A stretch of DNA of 64,000 nt, taken from CAJBLF01 sp964504915. GTDB taxonomy: Bacteria; Patescibacteriota; Gracilibacteria; Absconditabacterales; Absconditicoccaceae. This document shows, in pieces, positions 28,660-41,062 of this stretch. The notes beneath the pieces were generated by a model. It saw nothing but the letters and a program-made list of their open reading frames with translations. It had not been told where the DNA came from and searched no databases. Numbering within the stretch: position 1 is the stretch's first letter; each line of letters starts with the position of its first letter. A program made the translations under genes and the position numbers. The DNA lies in assembly GCA_964504915.1 (NCBI GenBank), contig CAZDFH010000002.1:1-64000 (forward strand), read 5' to 3'.

Positions 28660-31329
28660 ATGGCATTTACTCCAGCGATTGAGCAGTATATCGAGGTCAA
28701 AAGACAATACGCCGACTGTATTCTGTTTTTTCGTATAGGAGATTTTTATGAGACCTTTTTTGAAGATGCGAAGATTTGTAGCAAAGTATTAGATTTGGTT
28801 TTGACGAGTAAAAATAAAAACGCGGAAAATGTCGTGCCGATGGCGGGAATTCCGTTTCATAGTGTCGATAAATATATTCCGAAGCTGGTGGCTCACGGCT
28901 ACAAAGTAGCTATCGCAGAACAAACATCTGATCCCGTCCCCGGGAAGATTGTCTCGAGAGAGGTGACCCAGATTATCACGCCCGGAACCTACGTCCACGA
29001 ACAGAAGAAAACGACAAATTATATGCTCAGTATTCATTTCAAACCCTACAAAGATGGGCACAGCTATCATATAGCGCGAGGCGATTTTTCACTGGGAGAA
29101 TATCGGACCAGAAGTTTCGCAGATATTGCTGAGATGCAAAAGTTTATCCTGACGATCAAGCCAAGTGAAATCATTTTTGATTTTGATTTCCCGGATAAAG
29201 ATTTGGTCACGACGCCACTCTTGCAATATCTAAAATGTCTGATTTCTATCTATGAAGTGCCCTTTGACGCGGAGCATTTTTTGATCACGATGACCCAAGT
29301 ACAGAGCTTAGCGAGCTTTGGTAAAGCATTGGATGAAGGCAGACTCGGAGCTGCTGCTCTGCTGTTGAATTATATCGCTCATACGCAGAAAACCCAGTTA
29401 AAAAATGTTGCAAAAATTTCCCTGCACTCGCAAGATCATCTTGTCTTACTCGACGATGTAACGATCAAAAATTTGGAAATATTTACGTCGAGTTATGAAA
29501 ATAGTGAAAAATATTCTCTCATATGAATCCTTGATAGGACGCAAACTGCCTGATGATCCAGACTCCTCCGCCATCTTTTGTCCAACCCCACAAATACCTT
29601 GTCTGAACTAGAAAAAAGACTGAACCATATCGCGTATTATCTCGCAGAAGACATGATTCGTCCACAGATGACTGGCATCGACACACACAGAATTCATGCA
29701 ATATTAAACAATGTTTCTGATATTCCAAAACTGGTGACGATGATCTTATACAAGAAATTATCGCCATCGCTCTTTATCAAATTGAGAGCTACGCTCAGAA
29801 TATTTTTTGAAAATTCCTTATTACTCAAAGAACTTGTTCGCTTGTGATTAAGCGATACAGACAAAGATGCTGTGTTGCATATGTATAATCATTTGCAGCA
29901 GCTGTTGAAAAATGATGAAGATTATCGCGAAGATATCGACTTCATTCGCGATGGCTATAATGAAAAAATTGATGCATTGAGAAAGATCGCATATCACAGT
30001 GATGAACTACTATTACAATATCAGCAAGAGTTAAGTCAAAAAAGCTGAGTGAATAATGTGAAGTTGAAATATGTGATGAATCAATGATATTTTATCGAAA
30101 TCACGAACAAAGATATTTCCCAGTTTGAGCATAAATTATTTGATGAAGCACACGGTGCGAACAAAGATAAGTTTGACGTGCTGAGGAGAAATACGTTGAA
30201 AGGTGGTCAGAGATATGTGTCTCCCTATTTGGATACGATACAGTCGCAAGTGTTGAGCGCAAAAGATGATTTGGTCAGCAGAGAATTTTTGTTGCTTCAA
30301 GATGCGAAAGCAAAAGTTTCTCAGATCAGTAAGTCACTCACTGCATTTGCTGAGTGGATTGCCTGGCTTGATGTCTACAGTTCTCATGCCTTGCTTGCGA
30401 AGGAAAAAAACTTTAGCAAACCTGAATTTACTAATAACTCACAACTCGTTATCGTAGAATGAAGACATCCCGTGATCGAAGAATTTTTGCCAAGAGATTT
30501 ACAATTCATACCAAATGACTTGAAGATGTCAGACGATTCATCAGAAGATACCTGATGATTTCTCCATATCGTTACTGGGCCTAATATGGGCTGAAAATCG
30601 ACGTATTTAAGGCAGAATGCATTGATTGTATTGTTAGCGCATTGCGGACTTTTTGTACCAGCGAAAGAAGTGAAATTGTGACTGGTCGATGCACTGTTTG
30701 CACGTGTGTGAAGTGGTGATGTGATTGCAAAAAATCAATCCACCTTTATGACAGAAATGATAGAAGTCGCGAATATTTTGCACAATGCGACGAGTAAAAG
30801 TTTTATCATCTTTGATGAACTAGGACGTGGTACTTCGACCTATGATGGACTGGCATTGACGAAGGCAATATTGGAATATATAGCCACACAAGTGGGAGCC
30901 AAAACGTTGATCGCGACACATTACCATGAACTCATTCAGCTGGAAAATTCATTACCTGGCATACAAAATTATTCCGTCAGTGTGTATGAAACCGATAAGG
31001 ATGTCGTGTTTATGAAAAAAATTGTTAGAGGCGGAGCAGATAAGAGTTATGGAATCGATGTGGCTAAAATCGCGTGAATACCTAACGCAATTCTGGAAAA
31101 AGCAAAAGAGAATTTACATAAACTTCAGGACGCGAATTGAAAATTGAAAATGGAGAATGGAGAATGAACAAGACAACAATCTTCCATGTTCAATCTTCCA
31201 TCTTCCATTTCTGTAGATCCGAGATTTGAGAAAATTAAGCAATTCCTGCAATGATTTGACTTAAATACTATCACGCCGCTTCAGGCATTGCAATTGCTAA
31301 GTAAAGTCAAAGACGAAATGGATGAATAG
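28660..31329 (+). CDS. mutS: DNA mismatch repair protein MutS
   Basis: 889 aa. Mismatch-binding domain with FFRIGDFYETF (Phe-x-Glu, about residues 23-33) and MAGIPFHSVDKYI; connector; core/clamp helices (residues 250-560). ATPase: Walker A TGPNMGGKSTYLRQ near 640 with its second Gly encoded by TGA; Walker B IIFDELGRGTSTYDG near 715; ATHYHEL near 750. After the ATPase, 31137-31203 hold an in-frame repeat insert (inverted gaaaatggagaatggag / tcttccatcttccat), then a typical C-terminal helix ends in TAG. No mutL is in the window. Confidence 0.95.
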
Positions 31330-31352
31330 ATTTTATTGCCTAGTAATAAAGT

Positions 31353-32876
31353 TTGAACTCTTTACAACCCCTTACACAAAAAGTTGATCATATCCAGTGA
31401 CTCCCGTATCATGGCGATACGCAGGATGAGATTTTTGATGTAATTGTGAATGAGATGAAGATATTTGAATGAGTAGATGAGAATTCAGAGAAATGTGAGT
31501 ATATGTATCTATTAGACGACAAGAAAGAATTGCACAAGATGAGGCTAACACCCAACGCAGCAGAGCAGAAGGTATTAGATTATAAATTTCAACCACGCAC
31601 ATCTCCATTCTATTCTCCTGAAGAAGTATTCTCGAGATTACACACATTACTTTCTATACGTACTGATACGATTCCCTTCCTTTCATCCTCTACGTTAGAT
31701 AAGGTTTTTGTGGAAAAACATCATAAACGCTTTCGACCATATCGTTTTCTAAAATGTAGGAAAGGCTGGTTTTCTTTAATTTCTTCTGAGACCGCTAAAG
31801 TTGCTCATCACAAGCTCACTCATGAACCAAGAGAACTTCCAGAACATCTCCAGAAAGACATACAGGATTTTGATTTATTTGCTAAAGAATATATAAGCAA
31901 AAAATCTTTTGAGCCAAACCATTTTGGCACTGATGAAGCATTGTGAACCTGAAGAATCACTTTTGACGATATTGAGAAATGAAATGAGATACTGAGGAAA
32001 GTGATTGCTTATTTAGAAGCGACGTATCCAGACATAGCACATGCTACAAATGCACATGAAGCATTGTGAACTTGAAACATCGCTTTTGACGGCATCAAGA
32101 AAAGAAGTGAGGCACCCAGCAAAGACATTGTTTACTCAGCAATGAACTATCCGGCCACATCAGAAAAAGATGTGTATGTAGATAAACTTCCCTTCACCCG
32201 AAAAGTCGATCATATCCAGTGACTGCCCTTCCATACTGGAGATACGCAGGATGAGATTTTTGATGTAATTGTGAATGAGATGAAGATATTTGAATGAGTA
32301 GATGAGAATTGAGAGAAATGTGAATATATGTATATTTTGAACGATAAGAAAGAGTTGTATAAAATGAGATTATTACCTGATGAATTGCGTGAAGAACGTT
32401 ATAAAAAATGGCATGCTGTTATTTGCCATAGTACACCAGAAAATATTATTTCATTACTCAAAAGCGAACTTGATGAGTATACGTATATTGATTTCATCCC
32501 CCATATGAGCACTTCTATGCTTTCCAGAAGATTCGAGCACAATAGAAGTCTTGCACATCATAAATTTGGGAATTATGCCTTCTTTAAGTGTAGGAAAAGT
32601 TGGTTTGTTGGAATAGCAAATATGTTGGATTACTATGTGCCCAAGATTTTATCTAAAGGTACTCCCATTCAAACCGCTATGGATGATTTTGTACAATATT
32701 TTCAAGAAACTATATGAGAAAAGTGATATGAACCTTTGATAGAAGGTTGAGATGATGTGGAATCTGGCCTCTGAAGAATCACTTCTGATGATATAGAGAA
32801 ATGAAATGAGATACTGAGGAAAGTGATTGCTTATTTGGGAACGGTCTATCCAGATGTAGCAGAAGAACATATATAA
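31353..32876 (+). CDS. Hypothetical protein with internal tandem duplication (507 aa)
   Basis: No family recognised. The single frame (TTG 31353 to TAA 32876, with about 20 TGA codons) contains two homologous units. Each unit has KVDHIQGLP, a block TQDEIFDVIVNEMKIFEGVD and KCEYMY; a variable stretch of about 110 aa that keeps FKCRK-W; and GRIT-DDIEKGNEILRKVIAYL. The flanking blocks are nearly identical as DNA while the middles have diverged. A third, partial copy of the GRIT...DDIEK segment sits at 32062-32110 (EALGTGNIAFDGI). The start is supported because the N-terminus aligns with unit 2. Confidence 0.65.
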
Positions 32877-32901
32877 TTTTTATTTTATCGTCTATGAAGT
32901 G

Positions 32902-33513
32902 ATGCTTATATGACTCGACAAGATCCAGTGTATGACCTGAAAATATTTACATAAACAATGAATCGTTGATATTCCACGCGAGGAGATATTGACTGGGATT
33001 AAGGAGAGAAAAAATGACTTAGTACATGCTGCACAGGAATATACCAGGGTCACCTCTACCAAAAAACTAAGTGCTATAAGAGTTACTTTTGGTGAACTCA
33101 TTTTTAATATTGCTTGCCTAGCAAACTCCTACGGCAAAATAGATACCAAGAAATGATCACCTCGAACTGTTTCACTAGATGAGGTCGTTCTCAATATCCC
33201 CTCATGTTATGCTAGTTATCAAGAAAGATCAGATATATTGGATCGCTCACTACAAAAAGTAGAATACAAGCTTCACAGCCCAATACGAAATATCAGTGCC
33301 ATCAAACATAGCATATGAGTACTCTTGGTAGCTACCGACTCTTTTGTCAGGATAGCAAGCCAAAATCCCTATTCCGAGAATGGATATCCAGAAATTGATA
33401 CGACACATGCTTTTGCACTTGCGATGCACCAGAAGAATAGACAGCACAATTCCACTCCGACACCACCTGCTCATACTCTCGAGAAGCCTATCTTGGAGTC
33501 TCATCCTGTATAA
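32902..33513 (+). CDS. Hypothetical protein (203 aa)
   Basis: Not recognised. It is read from ATG 32902 to TAA 33513, with six TGA codons. It is soluble, with a helical look and no motif I can name: VDIPREEILTGIKERKNDLVH near residue 30, and a Pro/Thr-rich C-terminus (TPTPPAHTLEKP). It lies 26 bp after the duplicated gene and 40 bp before the next, so the three may be an operon. Another in-frame ATG at 32932 could be the start. Confidence 0.5.
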
Positions 33514-33552
33514 AGTTTTTAGGATTACTTTTTATTATATTATTTTAGCACT

Positions 33553-34422
33553 ATGGCCAGCCTTACATGAATGCAAATTAGAGTAGAAAAAGAAATGCCC
33601 GTATTGCCTTCTCGCGAATGACTTTGTAAAGAGATGCTACAGAAGAAACAACAGTTATGTAATAGGTTTTCCTCATTGACTAAAACTATAGCAAAGTTTG
33701 AAAATCATAAAGATTATCGTCTCCATATGATAGGGACTAACAAATCCCTGTATGATTATTCATCCTCACCATCACTAAACAAATGACAATGAACGCGACA
33801 GGACGAGCAATCTCATAGAGCATGGGAACGCGAACGAGAAGTCACTAAGTTGGACGCATTGGATGAAGTACAGGCATTAAAATATGATATTAGATTTGAA
33901 CTTGGTTGACTCCTTATCGATCTTTGTCGTCTTGCAAATCAAGAGATCGTGCCGTTGGAGGCCGCCTATTTATGATTCGTTGATACTAAAATCAAGGCAG
34001 ATGAAACTCTTCTAGATACACTTCGAGCTAAAATAAGTACTTCGCATCCATTACTTCCCTCCCAGTGACGATCTACCTCAGAGAAGATTCCTCAGGATGT
34101 TTGGAAAATAAGCCAACTTTCTCATAGGATCCAGGATACCATCACCATCCTTTCTTCACCCAAAACTGAACGAGACAAGACTATGCTCACCATCCATCAA
34201 AAAGACATTCATGATCGCTATGATGTGTATGGGCAGGCTATCTATGATCTTTTCTTGATTTCTCAGAGAGCAGAATTACAGAAAACATTGGATGATACAT
34301 ATTCCTTTCTGATGAATTTGGAAGTGGCATTTGATGCAGCAATATGGAAACATACGCAAGAGAAAAAAGGAGAACATGATTGAACCGCAGCTATCGCAGC
34401 AAAAGAATCCCTCACTAAATAA
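33553..34422 (+). CDS. Hypothetical helical protein (289 aa)
   Basis: Not recognised. It is open through about eight TGA codons to TAA 34420-34422. It is strongly charged and helical, probably coiled-coil in parts (KEMLQKKQQLCNRF; WEREREVTKLDALDEVQALKY; AELQKTLDDTYSFLMNLEV). No membrane segment. Last gene of the three-gene hypothetical group. Confidence 0.55.
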
Positions 34423-34447
34423 TAATCAGAGAGTAACATAACTATTT

Positions 34448-35146
34448 TTATGATTGTACTTTTACTAATTTCCAATGACTATTTTTGAGATCGCCCAAGA
34501 GATATTTGCCCTCGCGAATACGTTGAAGATCCATGACATTATATCATAATTTTTTAAACATTCTGCGGATGTGTCTATTTTTACCTTCTCACAAAATGAC
34601 GTTGTAGAAGAATCATTTCCCTCTGCGAAATTTATTTGCTATGACTTTGACTGCTTTGAGCACATCGTCACCTTCTTTTACCCCAGTGATGCATTCTGCT
34701 TTCGCTTTACCTCCCAATTGTCTATCTAATTCGACGATATATTCTTTTTCTATACCAAAACTCGGATGTTCAAATTCGTGCACCAATTTGGGGTCATCCG
34801 TCATCAGGAGTAATCCATGTGACTCCTTATCCAGCCTTCCTATGTAGTACCATTTTTGATACTCGAATGGCAGTAATCTGTATATGGTTGGCTCGTGTGG
34901 ATCTGCCTTGGATACCACATAACCTTTGGGTTTGTTGAATAATAAAATCTGTGCTGGTTTGTCCAACGGTTTGAGCTTGGCTTCATCGTTTTTGCCTTGG
35001 ATCTTGATGGTGTCGCCTTCTTTGATCTCTGTGGTATAGGATTCCACCTTTGCTCAGTTCACAAAAATTTTTCATTCTTGAATGAGCTTCGTCAATGTCC
35101 TACGTGGGACTCCATTGGTTTTCTGTAAATATTCTAATAAGCGCAT
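34448..35146 (-). CDS. RsuA/RluB-family pseudouridine synthase
   Basis: 232 aa. An N-terminal S4 RNA-binding domain (MRLLEYLQKTNGVPRRTLTK..IQEGKIFVNG, residues 1-45) is followed by the catalytic domain with FNKPKGYVVSKADP, GRLDKESHGLLLMT (catalytic Asp) and ILGEGKNRHIRRMFKKLG near the C-terminus. It modifies a uridine in rRNA; RsuA versus RluB/E/F cannot be decided here. TGA Gly occurs in NGAKV, IQEG and GEGKNRH. Confidence 0.9.
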
Positions 35147-35152
35147 GTATCG

Positions 35153-35295
35153 AGTACAAAGTATAAAGTAGTAAGTAGAAAGTATCTTCCATTTTATCGT
35201 GATCCCGCAATACTGCGGGAGAACTTTTATCGCGACCCCGGCGAGCCGTGGGGAGCTTTTATCATTTTATCATTTCATCTTTTTATCATTTTTAA
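35153..35295. repeat. Compound repeat block
   Basis: Begins with aaagtataaagtagtaagtagaaagta (about 10-bp period), then ttttatcgtgatcccgcaatactgcgggagaacttttatcgcgacc, where CCCGCAATACTGCGGG is a palindrome, and ends in ttatcattttatcatttcat words. The same words recur at 2660 and 37985. No gene. Confidence 0.6.
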
Positions 35296-35375
35296 CCAAT
35301 CAAGAAAAAGAGAAACCTTACGATCCCCCTTTTATCTTTTTGACAGAAAGTTTCAACCTATCTTAGGGTAGGGAA

Positions 35376-35588
35376 TTATTCTGCAGTTGGTGTAGTAGTA
35401 GTTCCAGTAGTTGTGTCGCTTGTGTCTACAGTTCCTGTAGCAACATCGCTAGCGTCTACTGTTGGAGTTGTAGTTTCTTCTACTACAGCGCCAGTGTCTT
35501 CTTCTACTTCAGGAGTAGTTGTTGCACAACCAGCCAAAAGAGCAATACTTGCTCCGAGAGCTGCCAATGCTAATAGGTTCTTTTTCAT
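35376..35588 (-). CDS. Small Thr/Val-rich lipoprotein (70 aa)
   Basis: Signal peptide MKKNLLALAALGASIALLAGC with lipobox LLAG-C at residues 18-21/22. The mature part is almost entirely Thr, Val, Asp and Ala (TTPTVDASDVATGTVDTSDT), a likely disordered surface tether. TAA at 35376. Function unknown. Confidence 0.7.
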   Translation of the reverse strand: MKKNLLALAALGASIALLAGCATTTPEVEEDTGAVVEETTTPTVDASDVATGTVDTSDTTTGTTTTPTAE

Positions 35589-35795
35589 TCCTATAGGTAT
35601 TTAGCAATATAAAAAATGCGTGTGTCCCATCTATAGGGAATTTTTTGGCAATTGCAAGCAAATCTACTACTTTCTCAAATCCCTTTACAATAGGGATAAA
35701 AAATGTATATCTCTATCAAAGTTGTACGACTCACAACATATGTATTCATTATATATGTTTTACCGCACAGCCCTATTTTATCAAAGAACTCATGC

Positions 35796-37961
35796 ATGGA
35801 CGAAAAAAAATATGCTCATATCATTATTAGGTATAAAGCACTATTTACTCTGATTTTCAGATATGTGGTTCTTATCGTAGCCCTTGTCGTCTCTTTTGTG
35901 TTCTTCCAAAAGGTATTGCTTAACCCTTGATATCAATGGGAACATGATGATCCATTTTTTCTTCAAAAAATCAAACTTGTGGGTACTTTTGAAAAATTTC
36001 TCAAGCAAACAATCCAGGGGAATGACATGAGTATGTATATTCTTCAATGACCTATTGTGACTCAAGGGAATATTATTAGCTCTCAAGATAATCTTATCAG
36101 CTATAGAGGAATTATTGTCCCTAGATATTTTTCACTTTCTACCACGCTTCCTCTCAAGAGCATTGAGTACTTCTCTACGCAGAATTACGATATTAGCGAA
36201 CTCGAACGTGTAGTGCATAATTTTGTCCTTACCAATAATAATGAGACTGACCAAGACATCAATAAGACGCAGATTCCTTTAACGGATACCATTATGACCA
36301 CCTTTAATCTTTCCTGTCTGACCGAGGCAAAAATTTATCCAAAAACGTGTCAGTATTATCTCAGGAACTTTTTCAACTCCTTCTTTATTTATCGTCTCAA
36401 TACCGATTATCCTGGGCTCCAAACCCTCTATGCTGCACTCAAGAAAGAAGACGATCGTGAGCAATTCTGTGCATGACTACAAAAATATGTCCTCTATGCT
36501 AATGATCAGAATACTGCATTATGAACGCTCTTTGATCAGTGTGGCTCTGGATATAAAGATTTTTTTAGGAGAATGGGGCTGTTTATCGACATCCAAGGAC
36601 AATTGCATGATAGGCTTATCTCACCAGATGTATATAAGGATCCATTACTTAATGCGTATAAGTTGTTATCTTATCAGCAGATACTCTACCGCGATCTCCA
36701 GGATCGTAAGATTCGCAATGCACAGTATACCATGTATCTCGATTACGTCAAAGCATTGGTCAAACGTGGCAATCTCTCTGGGTTTTATGTAGATGAGCTC
36801 TATCGGTACAACACCTATTATCTTAAAAATACACTACTCGCGGCTCGTTATGATACTACTATTGCGGGCATCCAGGAACAACAAATCACTGCAAATATCA
36901 AAACAATTGACGTCATCAATGCTGGAGATACTGCCTCTTGAATGAGTGGTCTTGCTGGAATCATTCTCAATCATGGGCTACTTGTCAATGCTAGCACCTA
37001 TGAAACTGGACTAATACTCAGCACCACAGATAAAATGATCAAGACTCTACAATGACTTTCTTATTTGGAACTTTTGCAGCATTCCAATACCGACAATCAA
37101 ATTGCCATCAAAGCAAATCTTCTCATCAATTGACAGAAAGTTTCCACTACGATACAGCTTATGTACCTCAATACCACGTTTTTCGTTCGCTCTGTCGTAT
37201 TGCCAGACTATCCTAATTTATCGTTGGCACTCAAAGGATTGTTGACTACTACTACGGTCAGTCTTGGCGAGCTCATGAGCATCATTACCACGGATTTACC
37301 TCTCTATCAAGAGCCTCGCATAGCGAGTGGCACGCAAAATATTTGTGATACTATTCGTGGATTGGAAGAATCACTTCGCATGAAAGTGAGTACCTGCAAT
37401 GCTGACCATCTTGCCATCAGCAAAACTATTAATAACGAATCCGTTACCTATTCATTCTTGCTTAATAATTTTGATGTATCAAGTGTGAGTGTAAGTGACT
37501 CTTGACTGCAGACTTCATTACAATCCTTATTGGATCAAAACAATCGTCAGCGATGATTACTAGACCTAGTAAAGATTATCCTCACTTCTACTCCTAGTGC
37601 TACCATTCAACAGCATGAAGGCACTGCCAATACCATCGCAGCGATAGAAAATTTACAGAAATATTTCAATCTTGTCCCCAATGATATTGCTGAGCAAAAT
37701 GGGAAAATACTCATAGATTTGACTTTGGATAATGTGAATTTTATTGTTTCCTATGGCGTCAAGACTCGTGTCTTAGGACCTCGATACTTCAAAGACATTT
37801 TGGATAATGGGACTCCTCTCATGATCCAAAAATTATCCTTTGTGCTTAATGATGCCTCACAAGATGATATTGATAGCTTTGTCAAAGATCCCATTGCCTA
37901 CATCAAAATCGTAGATACTACTGCTTGGAGAAATTACACCTCTTGGAAAACAAAGAAGTAA
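35796..37961 (+). CDS. Large membrane-anchored extracytoplasmic protein (721 aa)
   Basis: Not recognised. The start is taken at MDEKKYAHII (35796); the frame is also open upstream. A single N-terminal helix (YVVLIVALVVSFVFF, residues 28-42) anchors a long exported domain. That domain is Thr/Asn/Leu-rich, with short helices (DLQDRKIRNAQYTMYLDYV) and several Cys at spacings that could form disulfides. Overall it resembles a structural or pilus-associated surface protein. Eight or more TGA-Gly codons are read through. TAA at 37959-37961. Confidence 0.65.
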
Positions 37962-38031
37962 TAGATTAGGTGATGAGTCATTTATCATTTTATCGCGAGC
38001 TGAAGGCGAGCTTTTATCATTTTAACCTTCC

Positions 38032-39033
38032 ATGTACAAAAGATTTTCTCTAGAAGAACTCAAAACGGTACAGAATCATTTCATTAGTAATTTTTATAGT
38101 ATCGTCAAAAAAGAACATTGCATGATGACGAATGATTTTTTCAAAAAAATATTTAAGGAAGGTGATGACGTGTATTATTTCAATAGATGAGAAGCGATCT
38201 TTAGATGTAGCAGGCAAGCGAATGAAGATCTTGTCCTGATGGATGAAAGAGAAAAAGTACAGATTATTCTGGATGAGCAAGGCAAAAGAGATTTTCAAAA
38301 TTTAATCAAATGATATATCCTCAAAAAAGAAAAAGTGAATGGGCAGAAGTCTATTGAAAATATTTTGCTGGATGCATTTCATGCTGGAGAGTATGGTACT
38401 ATCTTGGGGAAGAAATATCTTGTCTATGATATCGAAACTATTTGATCATTGGATGATCTGACTCAGATGAAATTTAGTATCGCCTATAGTATGGAGCCTA
38501 ATGCACAGAATAAAATGACCTATGAATATATTGATGAAGATAAGCTAGGAGAATTTGTTCAGAAGATGCTAGATTTCGATGGCTATATCGTCTGATACAA
38601 TAATATTTATTTCGATAATCCTGTATGTATCTATAATGTGTGAGGATCAGCAGAAGATATACAACAATTGAATGAAAAGAGTATCGATCTCTATGTCCTG
38701 CTACAGGCATTGACGTGAAAAAGAATGGGATTAAATAAAGTATCTGAAGCATTAGTCGGTATCAGTAAGACGCAGGAATCTGGTGCCGAATGAGAAAAAT
38801 TGTACCAGAAATTTATAGAAACTGGCGAAGAAAAATATCTCGAAGAGCTGAAACAATATTGTAAAAATGATGTCAGAATGACGGCACTCGTCCTCCTCTA
38901 TCTCATGCACTTCAAGAAGGTATTTATGGAAGGCGAAGAAGTCACCTTCTCTTTAGAGGACATTGCTGACAAAGGCAATCGTGAAATTAAGGAAACTCAA
39001 TGAGGCAGATCTACACAGAGTATGTTTGCATAA
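38032..39033 (+). CDS. Predicted DEDD 3'-5' exonuclease (RNase H-like)
   Basis: 333 aa. The C-terminal half carries the exonuclease I-type motifs: YLVYDIETIGSLDDL (D-x-E, about residue 132), DGYIVGYNNIYFDNP (about 195) and a final YCKNDVRMTALVLLY (about 285, the Asp of motif III). This matches the YprB-type RNase H-like family. The N-terminal 120 residues are unassigned and basic. Its substrate is unknown. It is preceded by a repeat (cgcgagctgaaggcgagc) 20-50 bp before the ATG. Confidence 0.72.
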
Positions 39034-39081
39034 TGCATAGAACAATTGAAACAATACATTTTTTTATTCCACTCGCTATAT

Positions 39082-39858
39082 ATGTCAGTCCAAGAAGACT
39101 TAAAACAGTTTTATGATGCGGAAGCGGTGAAGTATGCGAATACCAGAGAGAAGCATCGATCTGAAGCAGATATTTTTCTAGATGAAATCGGTGCTAATGA
39201 GAAAAAAACATTGAAAATATTAGAATTTGGCTGTGGTGGATGAAGATTATTGAAGCATCTCGCCATGATGAAGAACAAAAAAATTGAATATATTTGAGTC
39301 GATATTTCGCCAGAACTTTTGAAGATAGCTAAGAAGCAAATCCCTGCTACGAATAAATATATTACTTGTACATGGGTCTGTGATGATATTTTAAATGTAG
39401 TGAAACTTTATAAGCAAGAAACTTTTGACTATATTATTGGCATAGCGAGTTTTCAGCATATCCCTAGTAAGAAGGAGAGGTTTTATCTGATGAAAAATTT
39501 TTACAGACTCCTCACATACGAAGGCAAACTGATGATGGTCAACTGGTCTTTCTCTGTGTGGTTTCTCAAAAAATATCAATCGAATATTGTCAAAGCATTT
39601 TTCAAATGTATCATTACACGAGGCAAGAAAGATCGGAAAGATATACTCGTACCGCGAAAATCTAAGAGCACTATACACCAAAGATTCTACCATATATTCA
39701 CTTTGGGAGAACTCAGAAACTTACATATTTTGAGTTGATTTTTGACAAGAGCACTCTATTATCTAGATACGAAATGACAAGAAACCAAACAACGACAGAC
39801 ATCCAAATCCACCCTTCTCATAGCAGAGAAAAACGTCCGATACTCTGAGACGCCATAA
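39082..39858 (+). CDS. SAM-dependent methyltransferase, Trm9/ALKBH8-like
   Basis: 258 aa. Motif I ILEFGCGGGRLLKHL (about residue 50; one Gly is TGA) and GVDISPELLKIAKKQ define a class I methyltransferase. Motif IV region FDYIIGIASFQHIPSKKER follows. The C-terminal RFYHIFTLGELRNLHILSGF resembles the Trm9/ALKBH8 tRNA-wobble-uridine methylase ending (RYYHlF..GEL), so a tRNA substrate is plausible but not proven. The start is taken at MSVQEDLKQ; an upstream ATG at 39046 is in frame. Confidence 0.75.
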
Positions 39859-39885
39859 AAATCCGATACTTTGTGAGGATTTTTA
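39857..39885 (+). terminator. Terminator after the methyltransferase
   Basis: Stem AAAAATCC/GGATTTTT overlapping the stop codon. The following 130 bp hold another small palindrome, AATCCGCCTAGGCGGAT (39929-39946). Confidence 0.6.
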
Positions 39886-40016
39886 AACGTCGAAGGTATA
39901 CCGGCGATTTGAGAAACTGCAAGCACGAATCCGCCTAGGCGGATGAAGTGATCGCAAATTTCGAAAACAGTCGGTGTGAGATCAGTAATATTTTTATTTT
40001 GTGACAAGCCATTCTG

Positions 40017-40565
40017 ATGAAAAAATTATCTTTTCTACTCCCCGTGTTGGGTCTTTTGATCCTCGCGTGATGTGGGTCACATACACAAACACTTACGACA
40101 TCTAGCGCGCCTGTCACGATGCAAACGTACACCAGTGCATCAGGATTTACCATGCAATATCCTGTAGATTGGGAAGTCCAAGAAAATGCTTATGGATCTC
40201 TGGCTATGTTTCTTTCTCCACAGACGACAGGAGATACTTTTAGGGAATTTGTAGCTATCGTTACTGAGACACTGCCTGTAGATATTTCTGCTGATGAATA
40301 TTATACCCAGCTCGCTAAACCACAAATGGAAGAAGCCATCCAAAATTTCAAAGAAATAAGTAATGAAAATATTACTATCGATGGCGTAGCAGCCAAGAAG
40401 ATAGTCTATGAAGGTACGCAGTCTAACTACAATCTCAAACGAAAACAGGTTGTATTGATCAAGAACAAGATGGCATATATTATCAACTACTCTGCATTTG
40501 CTGATACCTTTGCTAGCTTCAGTACCGTAGCAGATGACATGATGAATAGTCTAGCGATTAAGTAA
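40017..40565 (+). CDS. PsbP-like lipoprotein (182 aa)
   Basis: Signal peptide MKKLSFLLPVLGLLILAGC with lipobox LAG-C, where the Gly is TGA. The mature domain starts with TYTSASGFTMQYPVDWEVQ and has FREFVAIVTETLP and IDGVAAKKIVYEG, a pattern of PsbP/MOG1-fold lipoproteins. A similar N-terminal pattern (GVQFFYPTTF) is seen in the incomplete protein at 63551. Probably extracytoplasmic, function unknown. Confidence 0.75.
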
Positions 40566-40584
40566 AAATATTTCTTAGTATCAT

Positions 40585-40612
40585 GAGCTCAGTCGCAATG
40601 GCTGAGTTTTTT
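40585..40612. terminator. Bidirectional terminator
   Basis: Stem GAGCTCAG/CTGAGTTT with following T-run, between converging genes ending at 40565 and 40613. Confidence 0.7.
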
Positions 40613-41062
40613 CTATTCTTGTAATGCTCGCATAAAAATTGCTGAGGTCTGTCAGACATTGAGAGATTCTTTGATTCACTGCATAGGGATATATACGACG
40701 TGATCGACTATTTTTAATGTAGAAGCCAAGACTCCGTCGACTTCATTTCCAAACACGACAGCTACGTCAGATTTTTTTTGTTTGGAAAATTCAGATAAAT
40801 CAATGGCATTCTCTGTGATTTCTGCAGCCACAACAATGCAATTATTTTTTTTCGCTTCATCGATAGCATCAGCAGTACTGTCAAACTGCCTAATGCCGAC
40901 TGACTCCTCTGCTCCGAGGGATGTCTTTACTACTTTTTTGTTATCCACTGGTGATGGCGTGTAACCAGTCAATCGGACTTGCCAACTGAGTGCATCAGCC
41001 GTACGAATAATATTACCGACATTGTACGCAGAGCGGATATTTTCGAGAATTATGATTTTCAT
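40613..41062 (-). CDS. SpoU-family RNA 2'-O-methyltransferase
   Basis: 149 aa. LENIRSAYNVGNIIRTADA (motif 1, with the catalytic Asn/Arg), VVFGNEVDGV (motif 2) and YIPMQGIKESLNVGQTSAIFMR (motif 3) are the trefoil-knot SPOUT markers. Two Gly of motif 3 are TGA. It lacks an N-terminal substrate-binding domain and is shorter than TrmH (about 230 aa) and nearer TrmL length. The start is chosen at MKIIILENIR (41062); the upstream extension looks non-coding. Confidence 0.88.

Noticed and set aside
28660..31329. Apparent series of broken short frames (pseudogene look) across mutS, pheT, dus, pyrBI and others
   Set aside because: All breaks are TGA in the same frame at Gly positions; with code 25 each is one intact gene, so these are not frameshifts or decay.
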